NCBI GenBank assembly: GCA_016703265.1
Contig: JADJCK010000007.1
Span: 248,001 to 312,000, forward strand
DNA length: 64,000 bases
Source of the DNA: a bacterium
GTDB lineage: Bacteria > Krumholzibacteriota > Krumholzibacteriia > LZORAL124-64-63
Direction of reading: 5' to 3'
Part shown: positions 28,380 to 38,298 of the stretch, one piece after another
Position numbering within the stretch: the stretch's first letter is position 1
How the letters are laid out: each line of letters opens with the position of its first letter
Notes under the pieces: model-generated
Database searches by the model: none
Seen by the model: only the letters and a program-made list of their open reading frames with translations
Told to the model about the DNA's origin: nothing
Made by a program: the position numbers and the translations under genes

Positions 28380-28598
28380 CTGTTTCGCGGCTGCTTAGCT
28401 GCCGCAGCGCGGAAACGGGACGTTTCCGGTCCGCCGGTTTGTCGGGTGACCGCGCATCGGACCCGATTTCGCGATGGCATTGCCGGGCACCGGTGGTATA
28501 AAATAGCCCTGCGGCAATCAACTATTTCTCTTGCCAGTCCCCAATCACTGGCATCATGCCGCGCCTGTTTGTCTGTTCCTGAATCTGGGGGTATCGGA
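28380..28598. other. Intergenic region upstream of the islet
   Basis: No gene is visible in these 219 bases. It holds a small hairpin-forming sequence (GGAAACG...CGTTTCC, 28411-28427) that could terminate the YgfK-like transcript, and an AT-rich TATAAAAT (28497-28504) preceded by TG, an extended -10-like box for the beta-helix gene. No convincing -35 box is present. Confidence 0.4.
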
Positions 28599-29647
28599 AT
28601 GCGTCGCCTTACTGCCGCTATCATTTGTCTGTGCTGCGTTTTTCCGCGGGTGCATTTGCGGCAACATTGACCGTTCGCCAGGACGGCACCGGCACTTACA
28701 GTACCATCGGCGGTGCATTGCAAGCTGCGAACGACGGCGATACGATCCTGATCGGCGTCGGGACCTATCACGAGAGCCTGGTCGTCTCGAAGTCGGTGGC
28801 CTTCGAGTCGGAATCGGGTGCCTCCCTGACCATCCTCGATGGCCAGGATCAGTCGCGCCTGTTTGTCGTCCAAGGGGCGTACACCGTATCCTTCCGCAAC
28901 CTGACCTTCAAGCGCGCCATGGCCGATGATGGCAGCGCGCTGCTGGTGTGGCAGCAGGCCGATGTTTCCCTTAGTGGCTGCATCATCGCCGACAACCACG
29001 CGACCGGGTCGAATGCCGTTCACGTCCGGCATCCCGGCACGAGCCTGAGCATCGACAACTGCCAGTTCCTTCGCAATGTCGCGGTCGTCCACAGCGGCGC
29101 CCTGAGTGCCTCTATGGGTGCCGCACTGTACGTCTCGAATTCCCAGTTTATCGAGAACTCCGCTTCGGGCCATGGGGCCATGAACGTGCAGAGTGCCTAC
29201 GTAGAGGTCACTGGATGCCTGTTCCTTCGCAATAGCGGTGGGCCGGTCGGTGCACTGACCCTGGAAATGTCCAGCGGTTTCGTAACCGGCAACACGTTCC
29301 ACGCGAATTCCGGTTCCTCGGGCACGGTGCGCCTGTACGACTACACGTTGTTCAGCCAGAACATCGTCACAGGCGATGTGGATGGCTACGGACTGGAAAC
29401 GGTCAGCGGCACCTTCCACACATGCAATCTCTACTACGACAACGAACTCGGCGCCTGTTCCCGGCCGCTGGGCAACGGAGAACGTGTGGAGGATCCCCTT
29501 TATTGCGAATCCGTCAGCGATGTGTTTCTGGTCTGCTCAGGCTCTGCGGCGCTCGCGGCCAACAACGGCTGTGGGGCTATGGGTGCCTACGGGATGGGCT
29601 GCGAGCGCGTGCCTGTTTCCAGTGAAACGACCCATGGGGTGAGTTGA
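28599..29647 (+). CDS. Secreted right-handed beta-helix protein (frame-interrupted)
   Basis: About 350-aa exported protein if one base is restored. The ATG at 28599 starts a signal peptide (MRRLTAAIICLCCVF) that runs out of frame at a T5 tract (28639-28643); adding one T gives CCVFSAGAFA-A, a textbook cleavage site, joined to ATLTVRQDGTGTYSTIGGAL. The body repeats short strand-turn units (ISIDNCQFLRN-like: LSLSGCIIADNHA, LYVSNSQFIENS, VEVTGCLFLRNS), the pattern of parallel beta-helix (pectate-lyase-like) proteins, with no catalytic motif recognised. There is no C-terminal sorting domain. Base composition is visibly less GC-rich than the neighbours. Confidence 0.75.
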
Positions 29648-29759
29648 AGAGCATCTTCCGCTGACCTGCCGGTACCTCTGGCGGCCCTGATTGCCATTGC
29701 CTGGCAGTCGGGGCCGCGCTATTTTCCGGCAACACTGCCTCCACCCTGAAAGAGTGGCG

Positions 29760-30513
29760 ATGTCAAAGAAGTCCCTTGCGAAGGCCGGAAAGCAGAATAT
29801 CGAGAAGGCGCTGTTCAGCTTGCGCAAGCACCTGACGGAGAAGCACTTGGATCCTTCGCGGGACTCGGTGCTCATGTCCTGGGCGACCTACAGCCCCTGG
29901 CTGCTGGATCGGGATTTCCAGGATTGTCACGGCAAGATCCGGGACTATACGCTTGTCGACCTGTACCGGTGCTGGGAGTTGTGGCATCTGCTCGGCCAGA
30001 CGCGGCACATCGGTGGCGAAGTAATCGAGGTCGGGACGTGGCGTGGTGGAACCGGCTGCTTGCTGGGTCAGCGGGCCAGGATGCTGGGACTCCCCGTGAA
30101 AGTATATCTGTGCGACACTTTCGAAGGGGTGGTCAAGACAGGAACGGCCGACATCTACCAGGGTGGCGAACACGCCGATACTTCTCTCACCATTGTTTCC
30201 AAATGTGCTGCGAGTCTGGGTCTCGATAATCTCAGGATCCTGCGGGATATTCCCGGACGAAACAGCACTGGAGATCGCGGACCGGGCATTCCGCTTCTGT
30301 CATATCGATGTCGACGTCTATCAGTCCGGCAAGGATGTGCTCGAGTGGGTGTGGCCGAGGCTGTCCGTCGGCGGAGTCGTCGTGTTCGACGATTTCGGGT
30401 TCTCGAGTACGCGTGGGATCGCCAAACTGGTCCATGAAGAGGAGGACGCCGGTGATCGCGTCTGTCTCCAGAATCTCAATGGGCATGCAGTCTTCGTGAA
30501 GACGCGCCAATGA
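29760..30513 (+). CDS. TylF/MycF-like O-methyltransferase (frame-interrupted)
   Basis: About 250-aa class I SAM-dependent methyltransferase of the macrocin-O-methyltransferase (TylF) type. Frame one gives MSKKSLAKAG..., the SAM site VIEVGTWRGGTG and LCDTFEGVVKT. A frameshift near 30225-30250 then moves the reading to GIFPDETALEIADRAFRFCHIDVDVYQSGKDVLEW, including the metal-binding H-I-D-x-D and FDDFGF motifs. The total is consistent with one broken gene. TylF-type enzymes methylate sugars or small molecules in glycan and natural-product clusters. The stop overlaps the next gene (ATGA). The site is not a simple homopolymer, so error versus decay is undecided. Confidence 0.75.
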
Positions 30514-31253
30514 GGGTACCGGCACCGCCCCATCTTTCCACGGGTAAGCCGGCCCGGAAGGACCAGTTCCTTCTTGAGCGACGCGCGCGGTTGGCGCGAC
30601 CACTGTTTCGGAAGGGCGCAAAGCACCTCGTCGATTTCGGCTGCGGCAACGGCGCCCAGACTCTCTGTTTTCTCCACGATTTCGAGACGATCTCGGGCGT
30701 CGATGTGGTTCCTGCTGTCCTAGCCGCTTTCCATACCGAGTGCAGGCACCTGGGAGTGACGGGATCGCGTGAGGGGCCTCCTCACGGCCGGTGGTGAGAT
30801 ACCGCTGGCCGACGGCTGCGCAGATGTTGTCACGTCGTTCACGGTGCTGGAGCATGTTGCCGACGAGCGCATTGCGCTTTCCGAAATGTGCCGCGTGCTG
30901 AGACCCGACGGCCTGCTGGTGGTCACGGTTCCGAACAGGTGGTGGCTGTTCGAGACGCACGGCTGCGACCTGCCGCTCTTGACGTGGAACCGCGTGCCGC
31001 TGGTCAGTTGGTGGCCCAAGCGCCTGCACGACCGCTGGGCCGTGCGCGCATCTACCGGAAGCGGGAGATCGAGGCGTTGCTTCGGGAGTGCGGCTTCGAG
31101 CCGGTATTCGGTTGTCGCCTGACCGCGCCCATGGACGTGCTGCCATCCGGGGTCGTACAGACAATAGCCCGCCGTACGCTCTTCAAGCGAGACTCGACCA
31201 CTATACCGTTCCTGGCCACCGAGATCCTGGTCGCGGCGCGCCCGACCCGCTAG
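30510..31253 (+). CDS. Class I SAM-dependent methyltransferase (two frameshifts)
   Basis: About 248-aa methyltransferase read in three pieces. Piece one has the SAM-binding motif HLVDFGCGNGAQTLCF. A one-base loss near 30757-30763 leads to DRVRGLLTAGGEIPLADGCADVV and the post-motif SFTVLEHVADER, LRPDGLLVVTVPNRWW. A second one-base loss at a CC pair (31040-31041) leads from HDRWA to RARIYRKREIEALLRECGFEPV. Each repaired junction reads naturally. The acceptor is unknown; neighbours suggest glycan or lipid modification. It converges with the next gene, sharing the CTAG of both stop codons. Confidence 0.72.
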
Positions 31254-32086
31254 CGAACCAGCGCCAGCTTGCGGGTCTGGTCGGTGCCGCCTGTGGTCAG
31301 GCGGAGCAGGTACGTGCCGGAAGCCACGGAGCGACCGTGATCGTCGCGCCCGTCCCAGAAGACCTCGTTGCGCCCCGCGGCGAAACTGCCGGCGGCCAGG
31401 CGCCGCACGCGGGCACCATCGGCGGCGTAGAGTTCCAGGACCGCGGTCTGCGCCGCGGGCAGGCTGAAGCGGACCGTGGTGCCGGGGTTGCACGGGTTCG
31501 GCAGGTTGCCTTCGAGGATCGGCGTTGTCGGCAGGCCCGCCACGGGAACATCACTGGTCGACAGCAACACCGAGAAATCGATCGTCCGCGCAGTAGTCAG
31601 GTTGCCGAAGGCGTCGCGGCATGTGACCACGGCGTGCATGTAGCCGGTCGAGATCTCGGGTACCTGGTACTCCCAGGTGGTGTCGGAGTAGCTGGCCAGG
31701 TAGTCGATGGCGTCGATGGGCGTGTCGCCGTCCTGCACCACGGCCGTGAAGTGGGCGGCGGTCGTTCCGGGATGCGTGTCCGACGTGGTCCAGTGGAACG
31801 TGACCGACTGGCCGCCCATCAGCAGCAGGTTCGTCGGCAGGGGATCGAGGCTGAGTTCCGGTGCCACGGTGTCGATGGTCGCCGGCGGGCTCGTCGCCAT
31901 GCCGATGGCCGCGTGCGCCGGGAGCGCGCCCGGCACCGAGGCCAGCACCAGCAGGAGCGCTGCAGCATGCGCCGTGCGCCCGGCGGGCAGACGTCGGCGC
32001 ACTTGACCAGGGTTCCGCAATCGGCTCACAAGTGGATTCCCGGGGGCTGGGGCCGTCGGCGCGGTCGTGACTGATCGGATGATCAT
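31250..32086 (-). CDS. Secreted protein with FlgD-like C-terminal domain
   Basis: 278-aa exported protein. A long basic N-terminus precedes a hydrophobic signal core (AALLLVLASVPGALPAHA, about residues 42-59). A beta-rich domain follows (about 70-185, Ig/fibronectin-like: SVTFHWTTSDTHPGTTAAHF) and then the C-terminal module LPNPCNPGTTVRFSL ... WDGRDDHGRSVASGTYLLRL (about 195-278). The protein has no catalytic motif that I recognise. ATG 32086 is used; an in-frame ATG at 32110 adds eight residues, and a later start nearer the signal core is possible. It is probably surface-displayed or released through the pathway used by the other sorting-domain proteins here. Confidence 0.72.
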   Translation of the reverse strand: MIIRSVTTAPTAPAPGNPLVSRLRNPGQVRRRLPAGRTAHAAALLLVLASVPGALPAHAAIGMATSPPATIDTVAPELSLDPLPTNLLLMGGQSVTFHWTTSDTHPGTTAAHFTAVVQDGDTPIDAIDYLASYSDTTWEYQVPEISTGYMHAVVTCRDAFGNLTTARTIDFSVLLSTSDVPVAGLPTTPILEGNLPNPCNPGTTVRFSLPAAQTAVLELYAADGARVRRLAAGSFAAGRNEVFWDGRDDHGRSVASGTYLLRLTTGGTDQTRKLALVR

Positions 32087-32162
32087 ACCACGAACCTGCC
32101 CATATGACAAGAGTTCGGCGGTCCTGTACCTCAGATCCCGGCCGGGCCGGCCAGGGCGGCGA

Positions 32163-35100
32163 TCAGGCGTCCACCCGGTACCCGGCGCGGGCGGCTGCGG
32201 CCAGGATCAGGTCGCGGGCGTCGAAGAGGGCGGTGATGCGGGCGGCCTGTCCGGCGCTGTCGTCGGTCGGGGCCAGTGCCAGGGCTTCGATCAGCAGCAC
32301 CTGCAGCAGGGACTCGAGGTCCTCCTTGCCCAGCCAGCGAATACCTTCATGCACATGGACGCCCGCGGCGTTGGCGAACGCCGGCATGGCCAGCGCTTCG
32401 GCCAGCCAGGCGGCGCGGCCGGCCGCCAGCGAGCGCACGGCGTCGTTGCCCAGCGCCACTGCCTCGGCCAGGCGCGTATCGCGCGTGGCCTGGTAGTCGT
32501 GGCCGGACCAGTCGCGCAGCACGGTGGTCAGGTCCTCGGCGACCAGGTCGGCGTCGGCGGGCGGGACCGGGGCCCGCGGCAGGCGCCGGTCCTCGCCGGG
32601 CCGGCGCACAGTCCGCAGGACGGCGGCCGCATAGGCGATCTCCAGGCCGCGGCTGCCGGGCAGCGCCAGCAGCCAGGCCTCGAGGTCATCGCGGGTACGG
32701 GCACCGAGGCCCGGGTCGGCAGCAAAGGTGGCGACTGTCGCCGGCAGCCGGTGCAGCGCGCGGGCGCAGTCGGCCAGGCCTTCCGGCAGGCCGTCGAGCT
32801 CGTCCGGTTGGTCGGTCAGGGGCGGCGTGACCGGCTTGACCGGTGTCGCCGACGTGCCCGGCTTGACCGGCGTGACCGCCTTCTTCGGCGCGCTCGGACC
32901 GGTCGCGGGACCGGCGACCCTGGCAGCCGGTGTCCCGGCGGCGGCCGGAATGGCTGCGGCTTCCAGCCACGACAGCAGGACCGGCGCAAACCAGCGCCGC
33001 ACTTCGGCCAGTTCGCCTTCCAGTTGCAGGCGGCGCCGCGCCCGTCCCAGGTCCGGCGTGCCGCCGCCGCGCAGCATGGCCGCGACGCGGGCCCAGCTGC
33101 CGTCGGCATCGCGCACGGTGCGCCATTCGACCAGCGCACGTGCCTGGTAGCCGTTCAGCGGCGTGTGCAGGCCGTCGCCGGCGAGTTCCTCGCCCGAGCG
33201 CAGGTACTCGCAGCCTTCGATATGGTCGCGGAAAAGGTGCCAGGTGCCCGCGGACGTGTCGAGGTCCAGTGCCTCGGCCAGCGACCGCCGTACCAGGTGC
33301 GGCTGTTCCGCGCTGCCGGTGTTGATCGCCGAGGACAGCCGCACGCGACCGCTGGTGCGGTCGAATGCGTTGTTGTAGAGGATGAGCGCCTTGCCCTCGG
33401 GACCGCGGTTCGCATAGGCGAAGACGTTTTCGTCGACCCAGCCGCCGTCGCCCTCGAAATCGAACAGCGAGAAGTGCTCGGCGCCGGAGAAGATGCTGCG
33501 GCGGCGCATCAGCGGGAAGATGTCGCGCTCGTGCCGGCGGATCAGGTCCTCGTCGGGATGCTCGTCCCAGTAGGCGCGCCGGTACTCCATGCCGTACTTC
33601 TCGGTGAAGCCCTCGATCTGGCCGTGCCCGATCATCGGCAGGCCCGGCAGCGTCACCATCATCAACATGCAGCCGAAGTACTTGTCGCCTTTGCCGAACT
33701 GCTCGATGGCGGTGCGTTCGTCCGGGTTGTTCATGAAGTTGACGAACCGCTGCAGCACTGCGGGACTGAATTCGAGCACGTTCTTGAGCGTCTGCCGGTA
33801 CTTCGCGTTGTCCTCGAGCTTGAGCATGTTCATGAACGCGCTGTTGTAGACGCGGTGCATGCCCAGCGTGCGGACGAAGTAGCCTTCCATCAGCCAGAAG
33901 GCCTCGGCCAGCAGCAGCGTGTCGGGTGCTTCCTTCGCCACGCGGTCCACGACCTCGCGCCAGAATTCCAGCGGCATGGCGGCGTCGAACTGCTCGCGCG
34001 TCATGCCGTGCTCGGCGCGCGAGGGGATGGCACCGGAATCGCCCGGGGCCGGGAACCACAGCCGCTGGTAGTGCTTCTTGGCCAGCGTCATCGCCGCATC
34101 GAAACGGATGATGGGGAAGCGGCGCGCCACGTCGAGGATGACGCGGATCACGGCCTCGCGCACGTCGGCGCGCAGGAAGTCGAGCTGCGCCGTGTCGTTC
34201 CACGGCATGCTGGTGCCGTCGTTGCCGTGGTAGATGTAACGCGCCTGGCCGGAACCCTCGTCCACGCGCTGGAACACCACGGCGGCGTCCGAGCGGTTCC
34301 AGTAGCCTTCCTCGATGCGCACGCCGACGCCCGGCGTGTCGCAGAGGTTGCCGCCGTCGAAGCGGTAGGCCGGATAGGGCGGGTGCGGCAACTGCAGGAA
34401 ATACTCGGGGTGCTCGACCACCCAGGTGCTGTCGATGCCCATGTGGTTGGGCACCATGTCGCTGGCCAGGCGGATGCCGCGGCGGCCGGCGCGCTCGCTC
34501 AGGTCGCGCCAGGCGTCCTCGCCGCCCAGTTCGTCGGCGATGCGGTAGTCGTGCAGCGCGTAGGCGCTGGCCGCGGCGTCGGGGTTGCCCATGTACTGCT
34601 TGATGCGTCGCGAGGCCTCGGAGCGCTCCCACAGGCCGATCAGCCAGAGTCCGTTGACGCCCCAGGCGGCCAGCCGGTCCAGTTCCTGGTCGGGGATCTG
34701 GTCGAGGCGCGTGAACGGCCGGCCGTGGCGCTTGCCCAGCTGGTCCAGCCAGACGTGCACCGACTTGGCGATGAGCACCACGTTGCTCATCCAGGCGGCG
34801 TCGTTGCTGAAGGCTTCGGGCTCGGGGCGATCGTCCTGCCAGCCGGCGCGGCCGGGGCCGAACTCGAGCACGGGCGCAGGGCCGCCGGGTCCCGCCGGCC
34901 GGTGGAGGTCGATTTCCTTCAGCACGTCGAGGGCCAGCTGCAGGCCGCGCAGCAGGTCGTCGGGCAACAGGTGCCCCCAGTGGTCGCGAATGTAGGCCAG
35001 CTGCCCGAACAGCGAACCGGGGCTGGCCAGCAGCGGTGCGCGCAACAACTGGAGGATCGACACGCCTTCGCTGCCGGGAGCCTCGTGTTCGGCCAGGTAG

Positions 35101-35681
35101 TCCTCGAAGATGGTCACGAACGGCACGTACGAAACGCGCTGCCGCAGGGCGTCGTCGGCAAACAGGGGGCTGGCGGGCGCTGCCGCGGGATTGCCTACGT
35201 TCAGGTACAGAAGCAGCAGCTCGATCGTGGCCAGGTCGTCGCCCGTCAGCGGCCCGCTGCGGTCGCCCAGGAACCCGGGCGTGTCGCTGCGACCGGCCCG
35301 CACGTCCAGCGGCGGGTAGAGGTCGACGAAGGCGCCCAGCACGCCGGCCACGCCGCTGTCGCCAAGGCGGCGGGCGGCCCACAGGCGCCCGCGGTCGAGG
35401 CTGCCGGGGTTGTCGTGGCGGAAATAGCGCACGGCCACGAAGCGCAGGGCCTGGTTCAGCGTGCGCAAGGCCAGCAGGACCTCTGCCGGCGGGCCGTCCG
35501 GCCGCTCCTGGACCAGCCGGGCGGCCAGGCGGCGGATCTCCCAGGCCGGATCTGCCGGGGCGGTCGCGAGCCCGGGGGGCAGCAGGGCCTCGACGGCATA
35601 GCGGTCCCAGGCGTCGTCCGACAGCGGGAACGCGAAGACGAAGTAGTCGGGGTAGTCCTGCGGCCGGGAGCCGGGTACCAT
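32163..35681 (-). CDS. Large GH13 alpha-amylase-family protein
   Basis: 1172-aa protein without a signal peptide, hence cytoplasmic. Residues 1-320 are helical and of unknown family. The GH13 barrel is about 320-800: region I DMVPNH (408-413), region II with nucleophile Asp528 (IIRFDAAMT), region III with acid Glu593 (LLLAEAFW). In region IV the usual His-Asp is replaced (FMNNPDE), keeping only Asp654. A Pro/Lys/Thr linker near 950 joins a helical C-terminal domain. The catalytic trio is complete, so activity is plausible; the missing His hints at altered substrate binding. The ATG at 35681 is preferred, with GGAAAGG upstream. It is divergent from the AtuA gene. Confidence 0.85.
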   Translation of the reverse strand: MVPGSRPQDYPDYFVFAFPLSDDAWDRYAVEALLPPGLATAPADPAWEIRRLAARLVQERPDGPPAEVLLALRTLNQALRFVAVRYFRHDNPGSLDRGRLWAARRLGDSGVAGVLGAFVDLYPPLDVRAGRSDTPGFLGDRSGPLTGDDLATIELLLLYLNVGNPAAAPASPLFADDALRQRVSYVPFVTIFEDYLAEHEAPGSEGVSILQLLRAPLLASPGSLFGQLAYIRDHWGHLLPDDLLRGLQLALDVLKEIDLHRPAGPGGPAPVLEFGPGRAGWQDDRPEPEAFSNDAAWMSNVVLIAKSVHVWLDQLGKRHGRPFTRLDQIPDQELDRLAAWGVNGLWLIGLWERSEASRRIKQYMGNPDAAASAYALHDYRIADELGGEDAWRDLSERAGRRGIRLASDMVPNHMGIDSTWVVEHPEYFLQLPHPPYPAYRFDGGNLCDTPGVGVRIEEGYWNRSDAAVVFQRVDEGSGQARYIYHGNDGTSMPWNDTAQLDFLRADVREAVIRVILDVARRFPIIRFDAAMTLAKKHYQRLWFPAPGDSGAIPSRAEHGMTREQFDAAMPLEFWREVVDRVAKEAPDTLLLAEAFWLMEGYFVRTLGMHRVYNSAFMNMLKLEDNAKYRQTLKNVLEFSPAVLQRFVNFMNNPDERTAIEQFGKGDKYFGCMLMMVTLPGLPMIGHGQIEGFTEKYGMEYRRAYWDEHPDEDLIRRHERDIFPLMRRRSIFSGAEHFSLFDFEGDGGWVDENVFAYANRGPEGKALILYNNAFDRTSGRVRLSSAINTGSAEQPHLVRRSLAEALDLDTSAGTWHLFRDHIEGCEYLRSGEELAGDGLHTPLNGYQARALVEWRTVRDADGSWARVAAMLRGGGTPDLGRARRRLQLEGELAEVRRWFAPVLLSWLEAAAIPAAAGTPAARVAGPATGPSAPKKAVTPVKPGTSATPVKPVTPPLTDQPDELDGLPEGLADCARALHRLPATVATFAADPGLGARTRDDLEAWLLALPGSRGLEIAYAAAVLRTVRRPGEDRRLPRAPVPPADADLVAEDLTTVLRDWSGHDYQATRDTRLAEAVALGNDAVRSLAAGRAAWLAEALAMPAFANAAGVHVHEGIRWLGKEDLESLLQVLLIEALALAPTDDSAGQAARITALFDARDLILAAAARAGYRVDA

Positions 35682-35812
35682 GGTGCCGGTATGCCTTTCC
35701 TGCTTGCTTCGGGCGGATGGACACACCCATTATCAGCCCGTGCCGCGAAATGACAAGCGCGCAAAGCGCGCGACCTGCCGCCCCGGCCCGCCGGGACCCG
35801 AAGGAGTGCCCG

Positions 35813-37609
35813 TTGAAGAAGACGATCCGCATCGGCAACGCAGGCGGCTACTGGGGCGACGACCTCGACGCCCTGCGCCGCCAACTGGTCGGCGGCCCCC
35901 TCGATTACATCACGATGGACTTCCTCGCCGAGCTCACCATGTCGATCCTGCGCAAGCAGCAATTGAAGAACCCCGAACTGGGCTATGCGCGCGATTTCGT
36001 CACGCAGCTGGAGACCTGCCTGCCGATCATCGCCGAAACCGGCGTCAAGGTGATCACCAACGCCGGCGGGATCAACCCCGCGGCGCTGGGCCGGAAGATC
36101 CAGTCGATGGTCCGGGAGCGCGGCTTGTCGCTGAAGGTGGGCGTCGTCTATGGGGATGACATCTGCGGCCGGCTCACGGAGCTGGGCGCCGCCGGCGAAT
36201 CGTTCACCAACATGGAGACGGGGGCCGCGTTCGGACCCGTCCGGGACCGCGTCATTGCCGCCAACGTGTACCTCGGGGCCGAGCCCGTCGTGGCGGCGCT
36301 GGCCGAGGGTTGCGACATCGTGGTGACCGGGCGCGTGACCGACACCGGCATCACGCTGGCGCCGATGATCCACGAGTTCGGCTGGGCCATGGACGACTGG
36401 GACCTGATGGCGGCCGGCATCGTGGCCGGGCACATCATCGAGTGCGGTGCGCAGGCTTCGGGCGGCAATCTCACCGACTGGCGCGAGGTGCGCAGCTTCC
36501 GCGACATCGGCTATCCCATCATCGAGATGGCGCCGGACGGCACGTTCACCGTCACCAAGCACCGGAAGACCGGCGGCAAGGTCTGCGCGAAATCGGTGAA
36601 GGAGCAGCTCGTCTACGAGATGGGCGACCCGGGCCAGTACATCTCGCCCGACGGTGTCGCATTCTTCGACACCATCGAGGTTCGCGAGCTCGGGCCGGAC
36701 CGCGTGGGCGTCAGCGGCGTGCGCGGCGGACCGGCGCCGGAGCGATTCAAGGTGTCGATGGCGTACGAGGACGGCTGGAAGGCCGACGGCGAGGTGCTGC
36801 TCTGCGGGCCCGACGTGCGCGACAAGGCGAAGGTCGTGGCCGACGTGTTCTGGCGGAAGGCGGGCCACCGCTTCGCCAAGACGAACACGTCGCTGGTCGG
36901 CGCCGGCAGCATCTGGCCGGCGCACCTGGCCCGCTGCGAGCCCGACGAGATCTACCTGCGTTTCGGCGCCTGCGACCCGGACCCCGCCAAGCTCGAGGAC
37001 TTCGCCAAGGCGCTGCCGGCGCTGATCCTGGCCGGGCCTTCGGGCATGGCCGTCTCGACGCGCGGCCGGCCGCGTCCCCAGCAGGTGGTGGCCTACTGGC
37101 CGGCGCTGCTGCGGCGCGACCGCGTAGCTGCCGAAGTGCGGACTTTTGCCGCCGATGGGGCCGAGACCCACCGTCGCATCGAGTTCCCGGTCCGGGGCGA
37201 GGGGGGCGAGCCGGTGCGCAGCGGCATCAAGCCGCGTTCCCTGTCGCGCACGCAGCCGAAGGGCGCGCTGCGCGCGGTGGCGTTGCGCCGGTTGTGCTAC
37301 GCGCGCAGCGGCGACAAGGGCGACACCTCGAACATCGGCGTGCTGGCGCGCTCGCCGCGAATCTACGAGTGGCTGGCCGGGTACCTTACGGCTGCGCGCG
37401 TGAAGAAGTACTTCGGGCCCATGGTCAAGGGGCCGGTCACGCGCCACCGCCTGGACAATCTGGAGGGGTTCAACTTCCTGCTCGAGGGTGCGCTCGGCGG
37501 GGGCGGGACAACCAGCCTGCTGGTCGACCCGCAAGGCAAGACCCTGAGCCAGGCGTTGTTGCAGATGGAAGTGCAGGTGCCGTCGTCGCTCCTGCGCGGG
37601 CTGGACTGA
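35813..37609 (+). CDS. AtuA-family (DUF1446) protein
   Basis: 598-aa protein of the acyclic terpene utilization AtuA family; it carries no biotin-enzyme motifs and its reaction is unproven. The N-terminal domain opens with KKTIRIGNAGGYWGDD and includes KVITNAGGINP, VTGRVTDTGITLAPM, HIIECGAQASGGNLTDW. The C-terminal 100 residues (LRRLCYARSGDKGDTSNIGVLARSP) are the ferredoxin-fold AtuA-like C-terminal domain, fused as in many homologues. The start is TTG at 35813, six bases after AAGGAG. A longer open frame reaching back to 35036 lies opposite the GH13 gene and is not coding. First gene of a three-gene run. Confidence 0.85.
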   Translation: MKKTIRIGNAGGYWGDDLDALRRQLVGGPLDYITMDFLAELTMSILRKQQLKNPELGYARDFVTQLETCLPIIAETGVKVITNAGGINPAALGRKIQSMVRERGLSLKVGVVYGDDICGRLTELGAAGESFTNMETGAAFGPVRDRVIAANVYLGAEPVVAALAEGCDIVVTGRVTDTGITLAPMIHEFGWAMDDWDLMAAGIVAGHIIECGAQASGGNLTDWREVRSFRDIGYPIIEMAPDGTFTVTKHRKTGGKVCAKSVKEQLVYEMGDPGQYISPDGVAFFDTIEVRELGPDRVGVSGVRGGPAPERFKVSMAYEDGWKADGEVLLCGPDVRDKAKVVADVFWRKAGHRFAKTNTSLVGAGSIWPAHLARCEPDEIYLRFGACDPDPAKLEDFAKALPALILAGPSGMAVSTRGRPRPQQVVAYWPALLRRDRVAAEVRTFAADGAETHRRIEFPVRGEGGEPVRSGIKPRSLSRTQPKGALRAVALRRLCYARSGDKGDTSNIGVLARSPRIYEWLAGYLTAARVKKYFGPMVKGPVTRHRLDNLEGFNFLLEGALGGGGTTSLLVDPQGKTLSQALLQMEVQVPSSLLRGLD

Positions 37610-37617
37610 GGAGGCCG

Positions 37618-38298
37618 ATGTCCCCGCAGCCGTGGATCTTCCTCGTCATCCTGGCGTTGCTGGCCGCGCTCGCCATCTGGCTCTGGCTCCAGGACCAGAA
37701 GCGCCAGGAAGCGGTGCGGCTCTGGGCCCTGGGGCGGGGCTGGCGCGTGTGGCCCGGCGGCGAGGGCGGCCCCCTGTATGAGCACCCCGCGCTGGCGCTG
37801 CTGTCCCGTGGGCACTCGCGTCGCTGCGGGTGCCTGGTCCGCGGCGAGCTGGACGGGCGGCCGCTGGCGCTGTTCGACTACCGGTACGTGACCGGCCACG
37901 GGAAGAACCGCACGACGCACCGCTATGCCGTTGCCATCGTCGACCTGCCGTTTCCCGTGCGTCCGCTGCGCATCCGGCCCGAGCACGCCTTCGACAAGGT
38001 GGGTGAATTCCTCGGGGCCGACGACATCGACTTCGAGTCCGCCGAATTCAGCGCGCGCTTCCACGTCTCGGCCGATGATCGCAAGTGGGCCTATGACGTG
38101 ATCCATGCGCGCATGATGGAGTTCATGCTCACGGCGCCGTCGGGCTTCGCCCTCGAGATGGGGAGCCACGAGATCGCCGTCTTCAAGCGCGGCCAGGCGC
38201 GGCCTGCCGACTACGAGGCCGCCATCGGCCTGATCGAGGGATTCCGCGAGCGCATCCCCGACTACATCGTCCGTCAGCAAACGGGAGTGGACGCATGA
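37618..38298 (+). CDS. Uncharacterised single-pass membrane protein
   Basis: 226-aa protein that I do not assign to a family. One N-terminal helix (about 6-24, FLVILALLAALAIWLWL) is followed by a cytoplasmic or periplasmic domain with GELDGRPLALFDYRYVTGHGKNRTTHRYAVAIVDL and an alpha/beta tail; the strand pattern recalls DUF3137-like proteins found beside LemA. A strong GAGGAGG precedes the ATG, eight bases after the AtuA stop, and its own stop overlaps lemA (ATGA). Co-translation suggests a partner of LemA. Confidence 0.7.
   Translation: MSPQPWIFLVILALLAALAIWLWLQDQKRQEAVRLWALGRGWRVWPGGEGGPLYEHPALALLSRGHSRRCGCLVRGELDGRPLALFDYRYVTGHGKNRTTHRYAVAIVDLPFPVRPLRIRPEHAFDKVGEFLGADDIDFESAEFSARFHVSADDRKWAYDVIHARMMEFMLTAPSGFALEMGSHEIAVFKRGQARPADYEAAIGLIEGFRERIPDYIVRQQTGVDA

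Noticed and set aside
32067..35753. A 1228-aa plus-strand open frame opposite the GH13 gene
   Set aside because: The minus strand carries the GH13 catalytic motifs; the plus-strand translation is low-complexity with no recognisable domain.
35757..35771. GCGCGC-AAA-GCGCGC hairpin between GH13 and AtuA genes as a terminator
   Set aside because: It lies in a divergent promoter region where no transcript should end, and has no T run; short GC repeats arise easily in this composition.
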